Below are positions 9,053 to 17,377 of a stretch of 52,362 nucleotides of DNA, one piece after another. The stretch spans positions 1 to 52,362 of the forward strand of contig JAFGWT010000387.1 in assembly GCA_016937015.1 (NCBI GenBank), in the 5' to 3' direction. Under the pieces are notes generated by a model that had not been told where the DNA came from, made no database searches, and worked only from the letters and a program-made list of their open reading frames with translations. The first letter of the stretch is position 1. Each line of letters starts with the position of its first letter. Made by a program: the position numbers and the translations under genes. Source of the stretch: Deltaproteobacteria bacterium (GTDB lineage: Bacteria; Myxococcota_A; Polyangia; JAAYKL01).

Positions 9053-9928
9053 TTATTTTCCGATCTCTTTGGCTTCAGTGCGGCGGTTGAGCTGTCGGCC
9101 TTCTTCGGTGTTGTTTGAGGCGATGGGATGTTCCTGACCGTAGCCCACCGCGATGATGCGGTCGCCTTCTATTCCTTTTGATATGATGTAATCGCGCACA
9201 GCGTTGGCCCGGTCTTCGGAGAGTTGCTGGTTTTTCTTAGGATTGCCCACATTGTCGGTGTGCCCGGACAGTTCAATAATTGCGCTGGGTTTGTAGGTGA
9301 GGAATTCGATGACCGGTTCGATGAATTTGTACGATTCAGGTCTGAGGGTGGATTTGCCGGTATCAAACTCAACCCCTTTGAGAATCAGAGATGGTTCAGG
9401 CGGCGTCGCGTTCTGAATAAGCACCCCCGGGTCGGGCGTCTCAATGGGCCTTGGTTTTAGAGGAATCCACGTGAGGGTCAGTTTCATGGTAACATGGGGT
9501 TCGTTGGGGATGCTGGCCTGCTTTTTGATTTCGTCTTCAAACAGCGACAGATAGGTCAGAGTCAGCTGCGCCCCTGTGGGAACCAGAATTTCGGTGAAGC
9601 CCATGTCGTCGGTTTCAGGTGTGTAGAATTTTTTTCCATCCTGAGTGACGGCTTTCACCACCACCCCCTTCATTGGGCCGCTGGCTTCAGACTGGACAAT
9701 CAGTTTCAGGACTGCTTCAGTGGTCGTTGGGGCCAGTTTTGAGCCATTTACGCCACCGCCGGATGCATCCCCGGCATGGGTGCCAAAATCGTCAGAGCCG
9801 TTGCCGCTCTGTGTTTCGGTGCTGCTGCCATCTGGCAGCGATGCCGCTGAATCGGGGGATGCGCCCTTGCTTCCCCCGCACCCGCAAATCAAAACAAAGA
9901 TGCATATTATTAATGGCAATCGCTTCAT
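9053..9928 (-). CDS. OmpA-family peptidoglycan-associated lipoprotein
   Basis: A 291-residue lipoprotein (MKRLPLIICIFVLICGC). After a Ser/Gly/Asp linker there is a beta-sandwich-like region (about 70-155), then a C-terminal OmpA domain (about 185-285): GVEFDTGKSTLRPES, the peptidoglycan-binding IELSGHTDNVGNPKKNQQLSEDRANAVRDY, and RIIAVGYGQEHPIASN. It should tether the outer membrane to peptidoglycan, as Pal does. The ribosome site GGGAGG is four bases before the ATG. The gene converges with the lipoprotein gene ending at 8825. It is not beside tol genes, so it is probably a Pal-like paralogue. Confidence 0.88.
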   Translation of the reverse strand: MKRLPLIICIFVLICGCGGSKGASPDSAASLPDGSSTETQSGNGSDDFGTHAGDASGGGVNGSKLAPTTTEAVLKLIVQSEASGPMKGVVVKAVTQDGKKFYTPETDDMGFTEILVPTGAQLTLTYLSLFEDEIKKQASIPNEPHVTMKLTLTWIPLKPRPIETPDPGVLIQNATPPEPSLILKGVEFDTGKSTLRPESYKFIEPVIEFLTYKPSAIIELSGHTDNVGNPKKNQQLSEDRANAVRDYIISKGIEGDRIIAVGYGQEHPIASNNTEEGRQLNRRTEAKEIGK

Positions 9929-10080
9929 GAGACCTCCCTTGGATAAATATCTGTGTGATTTGTCTTGGGGCTATAATATACAACGATTCACTCATGTGCG
10001 ACCGATAAAAGCATGGGAAGGGCGATGGGCGCGACGGGAGCGAAGGGCGTCAAAGGTATGCCGGGTAGAGGGGTGGGGGA

Positions 10081-10890
10081 TTATCTGTACTGGGGGGCGT
10101 CGGTGTTGAGGGCAATGGAAATGGACACTCGGGAGGGATACCAGACGGACGACGATCGATCAAACACCAGCAGTTTCTCTTCAGCACAGTTCACCACTCT
10201 GTTGTCGACAATGCCTTCGGAAGCCAGTGTATTCAGCTTATGAAGCGCGGCACTGTTGGACATGCTTTTGCGGTATGGTCGTTCTTCGGTGAGCGCCATA
10301 AAAATGTCAGCCACCGTGACAATTCGTGTTTCCAGCGACAACCCGGCCGCCGTGCAACCATATGGGTATCCGGTGCCATTGAGGTGTTCGTGATGCAGCG
10401 CCGCAATGTCCCGGATGGTGTCGAAGGTGGGAAACGCTGAAAGAATAATATTTGTAAACAGCGCATGGGTTTGTATGTACAGTCGCTCGGTCTCCGACAA
10501 CACGTGTTTTTTTTCGAGAATCCGATTGGGAATCACCAGCTTGCCCACATCGTGAAGCAGGGCTGCCATGCTGATGCGTTCGACTTTAATAACATCGAGT
10601 CCAAGGGCTCTGGCCAGAATCCGGGCCACCGTGGCGACCCCCATGGAGTGCTGCGCGGTGAACGGCGACTTTTGCTCCAGGGCGGCAAGCAATTCAAGCA
10701 CAATGGTTCGGGAGTAATAATGGGGCGCCACTTTGTCGTGGAGGGTTGTCAGCAGGCCGGTGAGCGCAGCGGTGACTTCCCTTTGGGCAACCGGCAGCTC
10801 ACCAGTACCTGTTCCAATATCACTTACGCTGTGCCCGATGTGACTGAAAGCGGCTGATTTTGAAATATACTTGCTGAAAAAAATTTTCAT
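10081..10890 (-). CDS. HD-GYP domain protein (likely c-di-GMP phosphodiesterase)
   Basis: A 269-residue protein whose residues about 80-230 form an HD-GYP domain: the HSMGVATVARILA helix, the HD pair in LLHDVGKLVIPNRIL, the downstream metal ligands in HHEHLNGTGYPYG (a GTGYP variant of the GYP signature), and ADIFMALTEERPYRKSM. HD-GYP proteins hydrolyse cyclic di-GMP. The N-terminus has no recognisable sensor or membrane helix, and the last about 35 residues are variable. The ribosome site AAAGGA lies just before the ATG. It stands alone, 381 bases from the amphi-Trp gene. Confidence 0.85.
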   Translation of the reverse strand: MKIFFSKYISKSAAFSHIGHSVSDIGTGTGELPVAQREVTAALTGLLTTLHDKVAPHYYSRTIVLELLAALEQKSPFTAQHSMGVATVARILARALGLDVIKVERISMAALLHDVGKLVIPNRILEKKHVLSETERLYIQTHALFTNIILSAFPTFDTIRDIAALHHEHLNGTGYPYGCTAAGLSLETRIVTVADIFMALTEERPYRKSMSNSAALHKLNTLASEGIVDNRVVNCAEEKLLVFDRSSSVWYPSRVSISIALNTDAPQYR

Positions 10891-11271
10891 CCGGTCCTTT
10901 GTCCAAAACTGTCAAACCTGAAATGCACGCCAATACAGGCTGTTTCAAGACAGGTGATCTTTGGTGAAAGCGCTGTTCGGTTAAAGTATGTTACGTCCTT
11001 CCGGACACGGAATTAACAGGATAATCCACCGTTGCCGGCGGCGTCTCTTCGCACCCGTGCCACAACTGAAAAGTCGGCGTTTGGGGATACAGCTGAAGTT
11101 TTAAATTCCATTTTTCCCAGTTTTTTTGAGGTAATGGGCATGCTGGAACGTTCTGTACAAAATAGATGAAAAAATTTGAAGAAAATGAAAAAATAAGCGT
11201 TTTACAGCTGTTTCTCCCGGTGCAGAAAAAGGGGCCATTTCTTTATTGCGCTGACGAAGAATGGTTTCAAA
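10891..11271. other. Intergenic region, possible folded RNA on the minus strand
   Basis: The 381 bases between the HD-GYP and amphi-Trp genes hold no convincing gene. Read as minus-strand RNA, 10995-11059 can fold: a CCGCCG-GCAA-CGGTGG hairpin (11026-11041), a GTCC-GGAA-GGAC hairpin (10995-11006), and a CACGG/CCGTG pairing (11055-11059 with 11006-11010). The first hairpin needs a G-U pair that exists only on the minus strand. It precedes the HD-GYP gene by about 100 bases. It matches no riboswitch class I know. Confidence 0.3.
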
Positions 11272-11571
11272 TTATTTGATGATCAGTGGCTGGGCCGACT
11301 CAGCGGATGTCGTATTATCGGGGGGTTCCGGGGGCGCTTCAGGAGACGTTTCTGGCCACTTCAGTTTGATTTTCAGGCTTTTTCCTTTGGTAGTGTCTTT
11401 CACTGCCACGCTGAATTTCGCGATGGGTGCGACATCGAGTGCCACCGGACCGTCTCCTTTATCGACCGTGATGCTGCCTCGTCTGAGACCGGCGATCATG
11501 TTCTCCATATGAGTGATGAGTTGATCGTTTGAAATGCTGGCCTCGTATTCAAATGCTTTGGATTTGCTCAT
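11272..11571 (-). CDS. Amphi-Trp domain protein
   Basis: A 99-residue protein beginning MSKSKAFEYEASISNDQLI and containing AGLRRGSITVDKGDGPVALDV and SLKIKLKWPE. This is the pattern of the small amphi-Trp family (alternating hydrophobic strands ending in KW), whose function is not established. A Pro/Glu/Asn-rich tail follows. The ribosome site AAGGAG is seven bases before the ATG. It is divergent from the small gene at 11869 and the rubrerythrin block. Confidence 0.75.
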   Translation of the reverse strand: MSKSKAFEYEASISNDQLITHMENMIAGLRRGSITVDKGDGPVALDVAPIAKFSVAVKDTTKGKSLKIKLKWPETSPEAPPEPPDNTTSAESAQPLIIK

Positions 11572-11868
11572 AATGAACTCCTTAGTTGTGTGTTTTTAGT
11601 TGTGTTTAATGAAGTTTAATTTAATCACGGTCGCGGGATTCTCCATGGGGATGTCGTGGTTTTGTTGCGGTGAGTACGCCACTGGCAAATTGTCTCACCT
11701 TTGTGATTTCCTCTGCGTCGAGACACAATCGTGAGACAAAAAAATTCCAGCGAAGTGCACAGGAGGCAGTTATTACGCAGTGTTTCCAAATTGGCACGGC
11801 ATTCGCTTTATAGCGGGCCATCGCGATGCCGCAGCACGGACAGGATACATCGCAGATCGGGTGGCGAA

Positions 11869-12087
11869 ATGACAAAACCGGACACAAAACCGTTTAATGA
11901 AAATCTGGTTAAAACCATTAAACTGAGCCAGGAGATGCTGGCACTGGCGGATGAAGGGGACCGCGATCGCGATGATGATTCGTGCGGTGTCATATACAGT
12001 GTGCTGCGGGATACTGCGTATCGCCTGCTTAAACTAACTGAAAAGGAATGCGAAAAGCACAAAATTGCGGGCAAATGGCATACATGA
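11869..12087 (+). CDS. Small acidic protein of unknown function (72 aa)
   Basis: The frame from the ATG at 11869 encodes 72 residues with a coding-like composition: an amphipathic helix (NENLVKTIKLSQEMLALADEG), an acidic turn (DRDRDDDSCG) and a second helix (VIYSVLRDTAYRLLKLTEKECEKHK). A GGGTGG is near the start. The helical-hairpin shape resembles small proteins encoded near rubrerythrins in anaerobes, but I cannot name a family. It lies 92 bases before the reverse rubrerythrin on the same strand. An upstream extension in the same frame lacks plausible protein composition. Confidence 0.6.
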   Translation: MTKPDTKPFNENLVKTIKLSQEMLALADEGDRDRDDDSCGVIYSVLRDTAYRLLKLTEKECEKHKIAGKWHT

Positions 12088-12091
12088 GCGA

Positions 12092-12119
12092 TTGACAACA
12101 GCCACGTAGACATTAATGA
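12092..12119 (+). promoter_or_regulatory. Putative sigma-70 promoter before the rubrerythrin gene
   Basis: TTGACA (12092-12097) and TAATGA (12114-12119) are separated by 16 bases, 61 bases before the rubrerythrin start, with GGAAGGAG as its ribosome site. A second TTGACT occurs at about 12141 but lacks a well-placed -10. Predicted by eye only. Confidence 0.4.
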
Positions 12120-12179
12120 TGCATACGCATTCAAAACAATTGACTGTGAAAAAACCGTAATACCGGGAAGGAGAATCGA

Positions 12180-12725
12180 ATGAAAAAATACATTTGCACC
12201 ATTTGCGGGTATGTACATGAAGGCGAGAGCGCACCGGACAAGTGTCCCCAGTGCGGTGCACCGAAGGAAAAATTCCAGGAACAGTCCACAACGGAGATGA
12301 CCTGGGCGGACGAGCATCGTATTGGCGTTGCCCAGGGGGTTGACGCTGAAATTCTCGAAGGACTGCGCCAGAATTTTATGGGAGAATGCACTGAAGTGGG
12401 CATGTATCTCGCTATGAGTCGACAGGCCGAACGCGAAGGGTATCCCGAAGTGGCGGAGGCCTACAAACGCATTGCGTTTGAAGAAGCCGAACATGCGGCG
12501 AAGTTTGCAGAGTTACTGGGTGAAGTGGTTGTCGCGGATACAAGGAAAAATCTTGAGATGCGGGTTGCTGCAGAGCATGGCGCATGTCAGGGCAAAAAGG
12601 ATATTGCCACCAAAGCCAAACAGCTCAACTACGATGCCATTCACGACACCGTACATGAGATGTGCAAAGACGAAGCGCGGCATGGACAGGCATTCGCCGG
12701 CCTGCTGAAAAGATATTTTGGGTAA
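12180..12725 (+). CDS. Reverse rubrerythrin (peroxide-reducing diiron protein)
   Basis: A 181-residue protein with the rubredoxin module at the N-terminus (Cys6, Cys9, Cys22, Cys25: CTIC and CPQC) followed by a ferritin-like diiron four-helix domain with [18 protein letters not shown] and DEARHGQAF ligand motifs. This order is the reverse of classical rubrerythrin and matches the 'reverse rubrerythrin' peroxidases of anaerobes, which reduce H2O2 with electrons from NADH via rubredoxin-type carriers. It starts a same-strand run of three diiron proteins, suggesting a role in oxidative stress defence. The ribosome site is GGAAGGAG. Confidence 0.92.
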   Translation: MKKYICTICGYVHEGESAPDKCPQCGAPKEKFQEQSTTEMTWADEHRIGVAQGVDAEILEGLRQNFMGECTEVGMYLAMSRQAEREGYPEVAEAYKRIAFEEAEHAAKFAELLGEVVVADTRKNLEMRVAAEHGACQGKKDIATKAKQLNYDAIHDTVHEMCKDEARHGQAFAGLLKRYFG

Positions 12726-12808
12726 TGGTTTTATCGTTCCGGTACTGCAATAAACATTGACGGTTTAACGCAGTACCCAAAGGAAGCAAACAGAAAGAAA
12801 CAACGGGT

Positions 12809-13264
12809 ATGACGACCGAGCTGAGTACGGAAGAAATTCTCGAATACGCCATATCGCTGGAGAGGCGCTCAGTGGCGCTTTACACTGATCTTGCTTCCAC
12901 GGCCAGAAATGATGCGATGCGAAAAGTGTTCCTTGGGTTTGCCGAAGAGGAAATGGGGCATCGAAAAAAACTGGAGGATGTTCTTGATGGGGAGCTGAAG
13001 CTGGGCGCTGATGTTGAAGTGGCTGATATGAAGATATCAGATTATGCGGTCGACGTGGTGCTGGATGCATCATCGTCGTACCAGGACATCCTGCTTTTTG
13101 CCATGCAACAGGAACAACAGGCATACCGCTTGTATACCGACCTGTCACAGCGGGTGTCTGAGCCTCAATTCAAGGCGCTGTTTGTAGCGCTGGCCAGAGA
13201 AGAAGCCAAACACAGAAATCGATTTGAACTTGAATATGACGAACACGTTTTAACGGAGAATTAG
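12809..13264 (+). CDS. Ferritin-like diiron (rubrerythrin-family) protein
   Basis: A 151-residue four-helix-bundle protein without a rubredoxin domain. Diiron ligand patterns are visible in pairs: SLERRSVALY with AEEEMGHRKK, and MQQEQQAYRLY with REEAKHRNRF. These match the E...ExxH spacing of the erythrin/rubrerythrin domain. It is 83 bases after the reverse rubrerythrin and 45 bases before the next diiron-like gene. The ribosome site is weak (an AACGGG just upstream). It probably handles peroxide, O2 or iron; the exact activity is unknown. Confidence 0.85.
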   Translation: MTTELSTEEILEYAISLERRSVALYTDLASTARNDAMRKVFLGFAEEEMGHRKKLEDVLDGELKLGADVEVADMKISDYAVDVVLDASSSYQDILLFAMQQEQQAYRLYTDLSQRVSEPQFKALFVALAREEAKHRNRFELEYDEHVLTEN

Positions 13265-13309
13265 GTTTCACTTTTGTGGAATGTCGCGTTCTCTTTAAGG
13301 AGCAATGTA

Positions 13310-13825
13310 ATGGATAAAATTTCATCAGTAAAATTTGCCATGGATAATGAACAGCGGGAAAAAGACTACTACCTTAAGGAAGCCGCCCGCTCAAAAAATC
13401 CGGTAGTGAAACGACTGCTTGAAACCCTCGCTGAAGAGGAAGAAGACCACAAACGATGGATTGATAAGCTGCACAAAAAGCTGCTGGCGGACGGCGCCTG
13501 GCCTGAGGACGTGGACCTTGACATGGTGGACAGCAATGTCACCGAGGAATTGAAAAAACTGGATTACAAGGCTGAAGCGACAATGGCCCATGACGATAAT
13601 GACATAGAGGCACTTAAGGCCGCTGCTCAGTTTGAAAAGGACGCAGCTGATTTTTATGCGGACCTGGTGACAAAGTGTGACAATGCCAGGGAGAAGGAAT
13701 TCTTTTCATTCCTTGCCAAAATTGAGCACGATCATCAGCTCTCCATTGAAGATTCCCTTTCGTATTTACAGGACCCCGAAGCCTGGTTTGACGCAGCAGA
13801 GCGTCATGGTCTCGATGGTGCCTAG
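13310..13825 (+). CDS. Ferritin-like (rubrerythrin-family) protein, third of the cluster
   Basis: The ATG at 13310 follows TAAGGAG and gives 171 residues. The sequence has two halves with diiron-type motifs: NEQREKDYYLKEA with AEEEEDHKRWI, and FEKDAADFYADL with AKIEHDHQLSIED. It ends with a helix-rich tail (LQDPEAWFDAAERHG) typical of ferritin-like proteins in anaerobes. It lies between the other diiron gene and korA, 52 bases before the latter. Iron or peroxide chemistry is inferred from the family. Confidence 0.83.
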   Translation: MDKISSVKFAMDNEQREKDYYLKEAARSKNPVVKRLLETLAEEEEDHKRWIDKLHKKLLADGAWPEDVDLDMVDSNVTEELKKLDYKAEATMAHDDNDIEALKAAAQFEKDAADFYADLVTKCDNAREKEFFSFLAKIEHDHQLSIEDSLSYLQDPEAWFDAAERHGLDGA

Positions 13826-13877
13826 AAAATCCAATAACCTCATAGAGTAATCAACAGAAAATGGAGCCCGATAACTC

Positions 13878-15581
13878 ATGACTGACATTAGTATCAGATT
13901 AGCAGGCGCAGCGGGACAGGGGCTGCTTAGCGCCGGAAAACTGCTGGGAAAGGCCTGTGTCAGGGCCGGTTACCACGTTTTTGGCGTGCAGGATTCCGAG
14001 TCCAGAATTCGCGCAGGACACAATTTCTTTCAGCTTCGCATCAGCGACGTTCCCGTATGGGCCATGAAAAAACAGGTGGACCTGCTGGTCACCCTCGACA
14101 AGGAAAGAATGGCTGATGACCTCGCATCGCTGAAGGACAATGGTATTGCCATCCTTGATAATGCGACCCTCAAGGCGAACATCGACGACAGCAGAATTGT
14201 GGATGTGCCACTGCGCCAGATTGCCATGGATACCGGCAAAAAGCCCATCTACTCCAATTCCGCCGCGGTGGGATATGTGTTTGGGGTGCTGGGACTGGAC
14301 ATCGAATTGCTCAATGGTCTTTTCAGGGAGCGATTCAAGGATGCGACCATTCAGGCGGGAAATATTGACGCCGCAGCCAAAGGACATGCACAGGGACAGA
14401 GCCGCAGCGGAAAAATCGCGTCGCTGCCAACCATTGCGGGCGCGCCATCGCGGCTGTTTCTGAATGGCAATGAAGCGGCGGCACTGGGCGCACTGTCCGC
14501 CAATCTGAAATTTATCAGCTGTTATCCCATGTCCCCATCGACCGGAATCATTACTTATCTTGCCAATGCGGAAGCAACAGCCGGAATCGTGACGGAACAG
14601 GCCGAAGATGAGATTGCGGCAGTGAACCAGGCTGTGGGCGCTTCAATGGCTGGAGTTCGTGCGATGACCGCCACTTCCGGTGGTGGAATGGCGCTCATGA
14701 GTGAAACCATTTCTCTTTGCGGTGTTGCCGAAGTGCCTCTGGTTATCGTAAATTGCCAGCGCGGCGGTCCGGGTACCGGATTGCCCACCCGGCAGGAGCA
14801 GGCTGATCTGCTGTTTGCCACGTTTACCGGTCACGGCGATTTTCCAAGGGCGGTACTGGCGGCCACCAATGCGGAGGATATCTTTTATCTGACCGCAAAG
14901 GCGTTTAATATTGCAGATCGTTATCAAATTCCGGTCATCGTGCTGTCAGACCAGCACATTGCAGACACATTTTTTACCGTTGAACAGTACAACCTCAATA
15001 AGGTGCCCACTGAGACGTCGCTTGTATCCACAAAGACGCTCGAACAGATGTCGGAATACAAGCGGTACGCCATTACCGATTCGGGTATTTCGCCCAGAGC
15101 CTGGCCTGGACAGAGTAAACATTTGATACTGACAGACAGTCATGAACATTTTGAGACCGGGCATATCACCGATGACCCGGAAGTTCGCAAGGCCATGGTT
15201 GAAAAACGCGCGCGAAAAACGGCCAAGCTGAGTGGTACGTTCAGCGTTCAGACCAGCGGAACGACGGACGCCGAAGTGGCTGTGGTCAGCTGGGGTTCCA
15301 CCGGGGATACCCTGAAGGAAGCCGTTGCCGAGTTGGGTAATCGGGGAATTCATTTGAATCATGTTCATTTGACTGAACTGTGGCCATTTCCGGCAAAGCA
15401 GTTTTTAGCCGCGGTCGAAAAAGCCAAACGCATCGTTGTTGTGGAGGGGAACAATACCGGACAGCTGGCGGCAATTATCACTCAGAGCACAGGACTTCGG
15501 CCAGAGCTGATGCCCAAATATGATGGTCGGCCTTACATTGTTGAAGACCTGACTGCGGATGTTGCGGAGGTGGTAAAATGA
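13878..15581 (+). CDS. korA: 2-oxoacid:ferredoxin oxidoreductase, fused gamma-alpha subunit
   Basis: A 567-residue protein. Residues 1-180 are the gamma domain (RLAGAAGQGLLSAGKLLGKA, DSESRIRAGHNFFQLR). From about 195 there is the pyrimidine-binding alpha domain (NEAAALGALSANLKFISCYPMSP, EQAEDEIAAVNQAVGASMAG, TSGGGMALMSE, QRGGPGTGLPT), followed by the transketolase-C-like domain. This gamma-alpha fusion is typical of 2-oxoglutarate/2-oxoacid:ferredoxin oxidoreductases (KorA). It converts a 2-oxoacid plus CoA to acyl-CoA, CO2 and reduced ferredoxin. 2-Oxoglutarate is the likeliest substrate, but branched-chain oxoacids are possible. Its stop overlaps korB by ATGA. Confidence 0.9.
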   Translation: MTDISIRLAGAAGQGLLSAGKLLGKACVRAGYHVFGVQDSESRIRAGHNFFQLRISDVPVWAMKKQVDLLVTLDKERMADDLASLKDNGIAILDNATLKANIDDSRIVDVPLRQIAMDTGKKPIYSNSAAVGYVFGVLGLDIELLNGLFRERFKDATIQAGNIDAAAKGHAQGQSRSGKIASLPTIAGAPSRLFLNGNEAAALGALSANLKFISCYPMSPSTGIITYLANAEATAGIVTEQAEDEIAAVNQAVGASMAGVRAMTATSGGGMALMSETISLCGVAEVPLVIVNCQRGGPGTGLPTRQEQADLLFATFTGHGDFPRAVLAATNAEDIFYLTAKAFNIADRYQIPVIVLSDQHIADTFFTVEQYNLNKVPTETSLVSTKTLEQMSEYKRYAITDSGISPRAWPGQSKHLILTDSHEHFETGHITDDPEVRKAMVEKRARKTAKLSGTFSVQTSGTTDAEVAVVSWGSTGDTLKEAVAELGNRGIHLNHVHLTELWPFPAKQFLAAVEKAKRIVVVEGNNTGQLAAIITQSTGLRPELMPKYDGRPYIVEDLTADVAEVVK

Positions 15582-16450
15582 GCGAATGCAAATCGTTTAG
15601 TATCTGTTCTGTGAATGAAACGGCATGGTGCCCAGGGTGCGGTGACTTTGGCATTCTCGCCGCGGTGAAGGATGCGCTCGAAGCCATGGGCAAGCAGCCA
15701 CACGAAGTGCTGATGATGGCTGGAATCGGTCAGGCCGCAAAATTGCCTCAATACATTACGGCAAACGGTTATTGCGGATTGCATGGCAGGGCTTTACCCG
15801 CAGCCACAGGCGCAAAGCTGGCGAACGATGACATAACCATTTTGCTGAACTCCGGTGACGGGGATATGTACGGCGAAGGTGGCGGTCATTTTTTGCATAC
15901 TTTGCGACGGGACATTGATGTGACGCTGATGGTGCACAATAATCAGATTTACGGTTTGACGCAGGGACAGGCGTCGCCCACCAGCGATATGGGATTGCAA
16001 ACCAAACTGCAGCCGCGTGGCGTGATCTCCTATCCTCTAAGAGGACCGGCTCTCGCGCTAACGCTGGGATGTCGATTTGTGGCACGCAGTTTTTCCGGGG
16101 ACCCCAAACATCTGTCCGAACTGATTCAAAAAGGCGTTAAGCATCGGGGCCTGAGTTATATTGAAGTGCTGCAACCCTGTATCAGCATGAACAAGGTAAA
16201 CACCTTTAAATGGTACAAGGACCGCATTTATAACGTTAACGAGGACCCAGCGTATGACACGTCGAATCGCATGATGGCGCTGGAAACAGCGATGAACTGG
16301 GGCGACCGAATTCCAACCGGCCTTTTGTTCCACGATGAAAGTGGCGATGCGTTCCATGATCGGATTCCGCAGATTAAAACCACTCCGCTGGTGAAGCAGC
16401 CAGCCATCTCCCACGACACAATGAAGACACTTTTCGCCAAACATATGTAG
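15578..16450 (+). CDS. korB: 2-oxoacid:ferredoxin oxidoreductase, beta (TPP-binding) subunit
   Basis: A 290-residue TPP-binding subunit. The N-terminal CPGCGDFGIL (Cys18, Cys21) belongs to the [4Fe-4S] ligand set. The TPP/Mg motif is NSGDGDMYGEGGGHF through HNNQIYGLTQGQ. It overlaps korA by four bases, so the two are translationally coupled. No separate ferredoxin-like delta subunit lies beside them, as expected for a two-gene KorAB enzyme. Reduced ferredoxin from this reaction could feed the neighbouring rubrerythrin chemistry; that is inference. Confidence 0.92.
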   Translation: MSECKSFSICSVNETAWCPGCGDFGILAAVKDALEAMGKQPHEVLMMAGIGQAAKLPQYITANGYCGLHGRALPAATGAKLANDDITILLNSGDGDMYGEGGGHFLHTLRRDIDVTLMVHNNQIYGLTQGQASPTSDMGLQTKLQPRGVISYPLRGPALALTLGCRFVARSFSGDPKHLSELIQKGVKHRGLSYIEVLQPCISMNKVNTFKWYKDRIYNVNEDPAYDTSNRMMALETAMNWGDRIPTGLLFHDESGDAFHDRIPQIKTTPLVKQPAISHDTMKTLFAKHM

Positions 16451-16483
16451 AATTATTAATTGTGGATGAAGCGGTTAAAGCCA

Positions 16484-16523
16484 TAAAAAAATCCCCTTTC
16501 CCCAAAAGAGGAGAAAGAGGATT
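16484..16523 (-). terminator. Rho-independent terminator between korB and the dockerin gene
   Basis: The arms 16490-16503 (AATCCCCTTTCCCC) and 16510-16523 (GGAGAAAGAGGATT) form a 14-bp stem with two G-T pairs. On the minus strand it is followed by six T, 22 bases after the dockerin gene stop. On the plus strand no T run follows, so it mainly serves the minus gene. Confidence 0.75.
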
Positions 16524-16544
16524 TAGGAGGTGGCAGTCTGTTGG

Positions 16545-17195
16545 TTACTGCGCGGCACAGGCATCGATAATGTCGATGGCGCTCTCGATACCAACGTAGT
16601 ACTGAGATACGATAAGCGCGTCAACTGAGTTGATTTGTCCATCGCAATTGACATCGCCGAACTGTGCTTCGTAGGAAGCTGGTGTATCCAGATTGACGTA
16701 GTCCCTCGAAATCAGCAGGGCATCGAGGATTGTGATTTCGCCGTCCACATTTACATCCCCAAGGATGCCATCGCCCAGATGGTTGAAATTCAATTCACCG
16801 GTGGTGATGTCGATAGTGACCTCATACAGGCCGGCTGCCTGGTCATCAACAGTCACAAAAAATGGGACCTGATTCTGGTCGCCGGCTGTGGCTGTAAGAC
16901 CGGTTTCGGGAATGGATACCCCATTTTCGGTATAAAAGCAGTACTCCCAGCTGGTGCCGCCGGTCAGGTCGCCAATCTGAAAATCGATGTTGGCCTGAAG
17001 TGAGCCGTTGCGTGCGGCTTCCTCGGCATCAACGAAAAATACGGTACGCCATACGTTGAGAGGACCTTCGGTCATTGCATACGTTTCACCATCAATCCGA
17101 AACTCCGGTTTTAGGGGAGTGTTCTGAGCCGAAGCGAGTCCGGAAATTGTCATTACCGCTGCCAATGCCAACGCAAAAATAGCTGATTTTTTCAT
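16545..17195 (-). CDS. Secreted protein with C-terminal dockerin-type repeats
   Basis: A 216-residue protein with a cleavable signal peptide (MKKSAIFALALAAVMTISGLASA). Residues about 30-140 form an unassigned domain that looks like beta strands. The last about 70 residues carry two dockerin type I / EF-hand-like Ca2+ loops: GDVNVDGEITILDALLIS and GDVNCDGQINSVDALIVS. Dockerins bind cohesins to build extracellular complexes. No cohesin is visible in this window, and such repeats also occur in non-cellulosomal secreted proteins. The ribosome site AAGGAG is eight bases before the ATG. A 26-bp palindrome lies 64 bases upstream. Confidence 0.85.
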   Translation of the reverse strand: MKKSAIFALALAAVMTISGLASAQNTPLKPEFRIDGETYAMTEGPLNVWRTVFFVDAEEAARNGSLQANIDFQIGDLTGGTSWEYCFYTENGVSIPETGLTATAGDQNQVPFFVTVDDQAAGLYEVTIDITTGELNFNHLGDGILGDVNVDGEITILDALLISRDYVNLDTPASYEAQFGDVNCDGQINSVDALIVSQYYVGIESAIDIIDACAAQ

Positions 17196-17258
17196 GATTC
17201 GTTCTCCTTGTGTTCCCCCCGGTTAATCAGGAAGAATGTAAAAATAATTTTTGGGTTC

Positions 17259-17284
17259 CTCTGTTATCTGCGCAGATAACAGAG
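17259..17284. promoter_or_regulatory. Perfect 26-bp palindrome upstream of the dockerin gene
   Basis: The half-site CTCTGTTATCTGC is followed directly by its exact reverse complement. It sits 64 bases before the dockerin start (minus) and 94 bases before a small plus-strand frame. It may be an operator or a hairpin. No T run follows directly on either strand, which argues against a simple terminator. Confidence 0.55.
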
Positions 17285-17377
17285 TGAATTCATTGCTCGC
17301 GAGCGATGCGTATGACCCAGTGCATTGCATGGCGAATGCCAGAACTCACGCCACAGACCTCCCGAAAAAGGAAACCC

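Noticed and set aside
10995-11006. GTCCGGAAGGAC resembles the tip of SRP RNA.
   Set aside because: The conserved AGCAG on the 3' side and the flanking helix are absent, so an SRP RNA gene is not supported.
11621-11887. Minus-strand frame overlapping the small gene at 11869.
   Set aside because: Mostly antisense to a better candidate; no domain.
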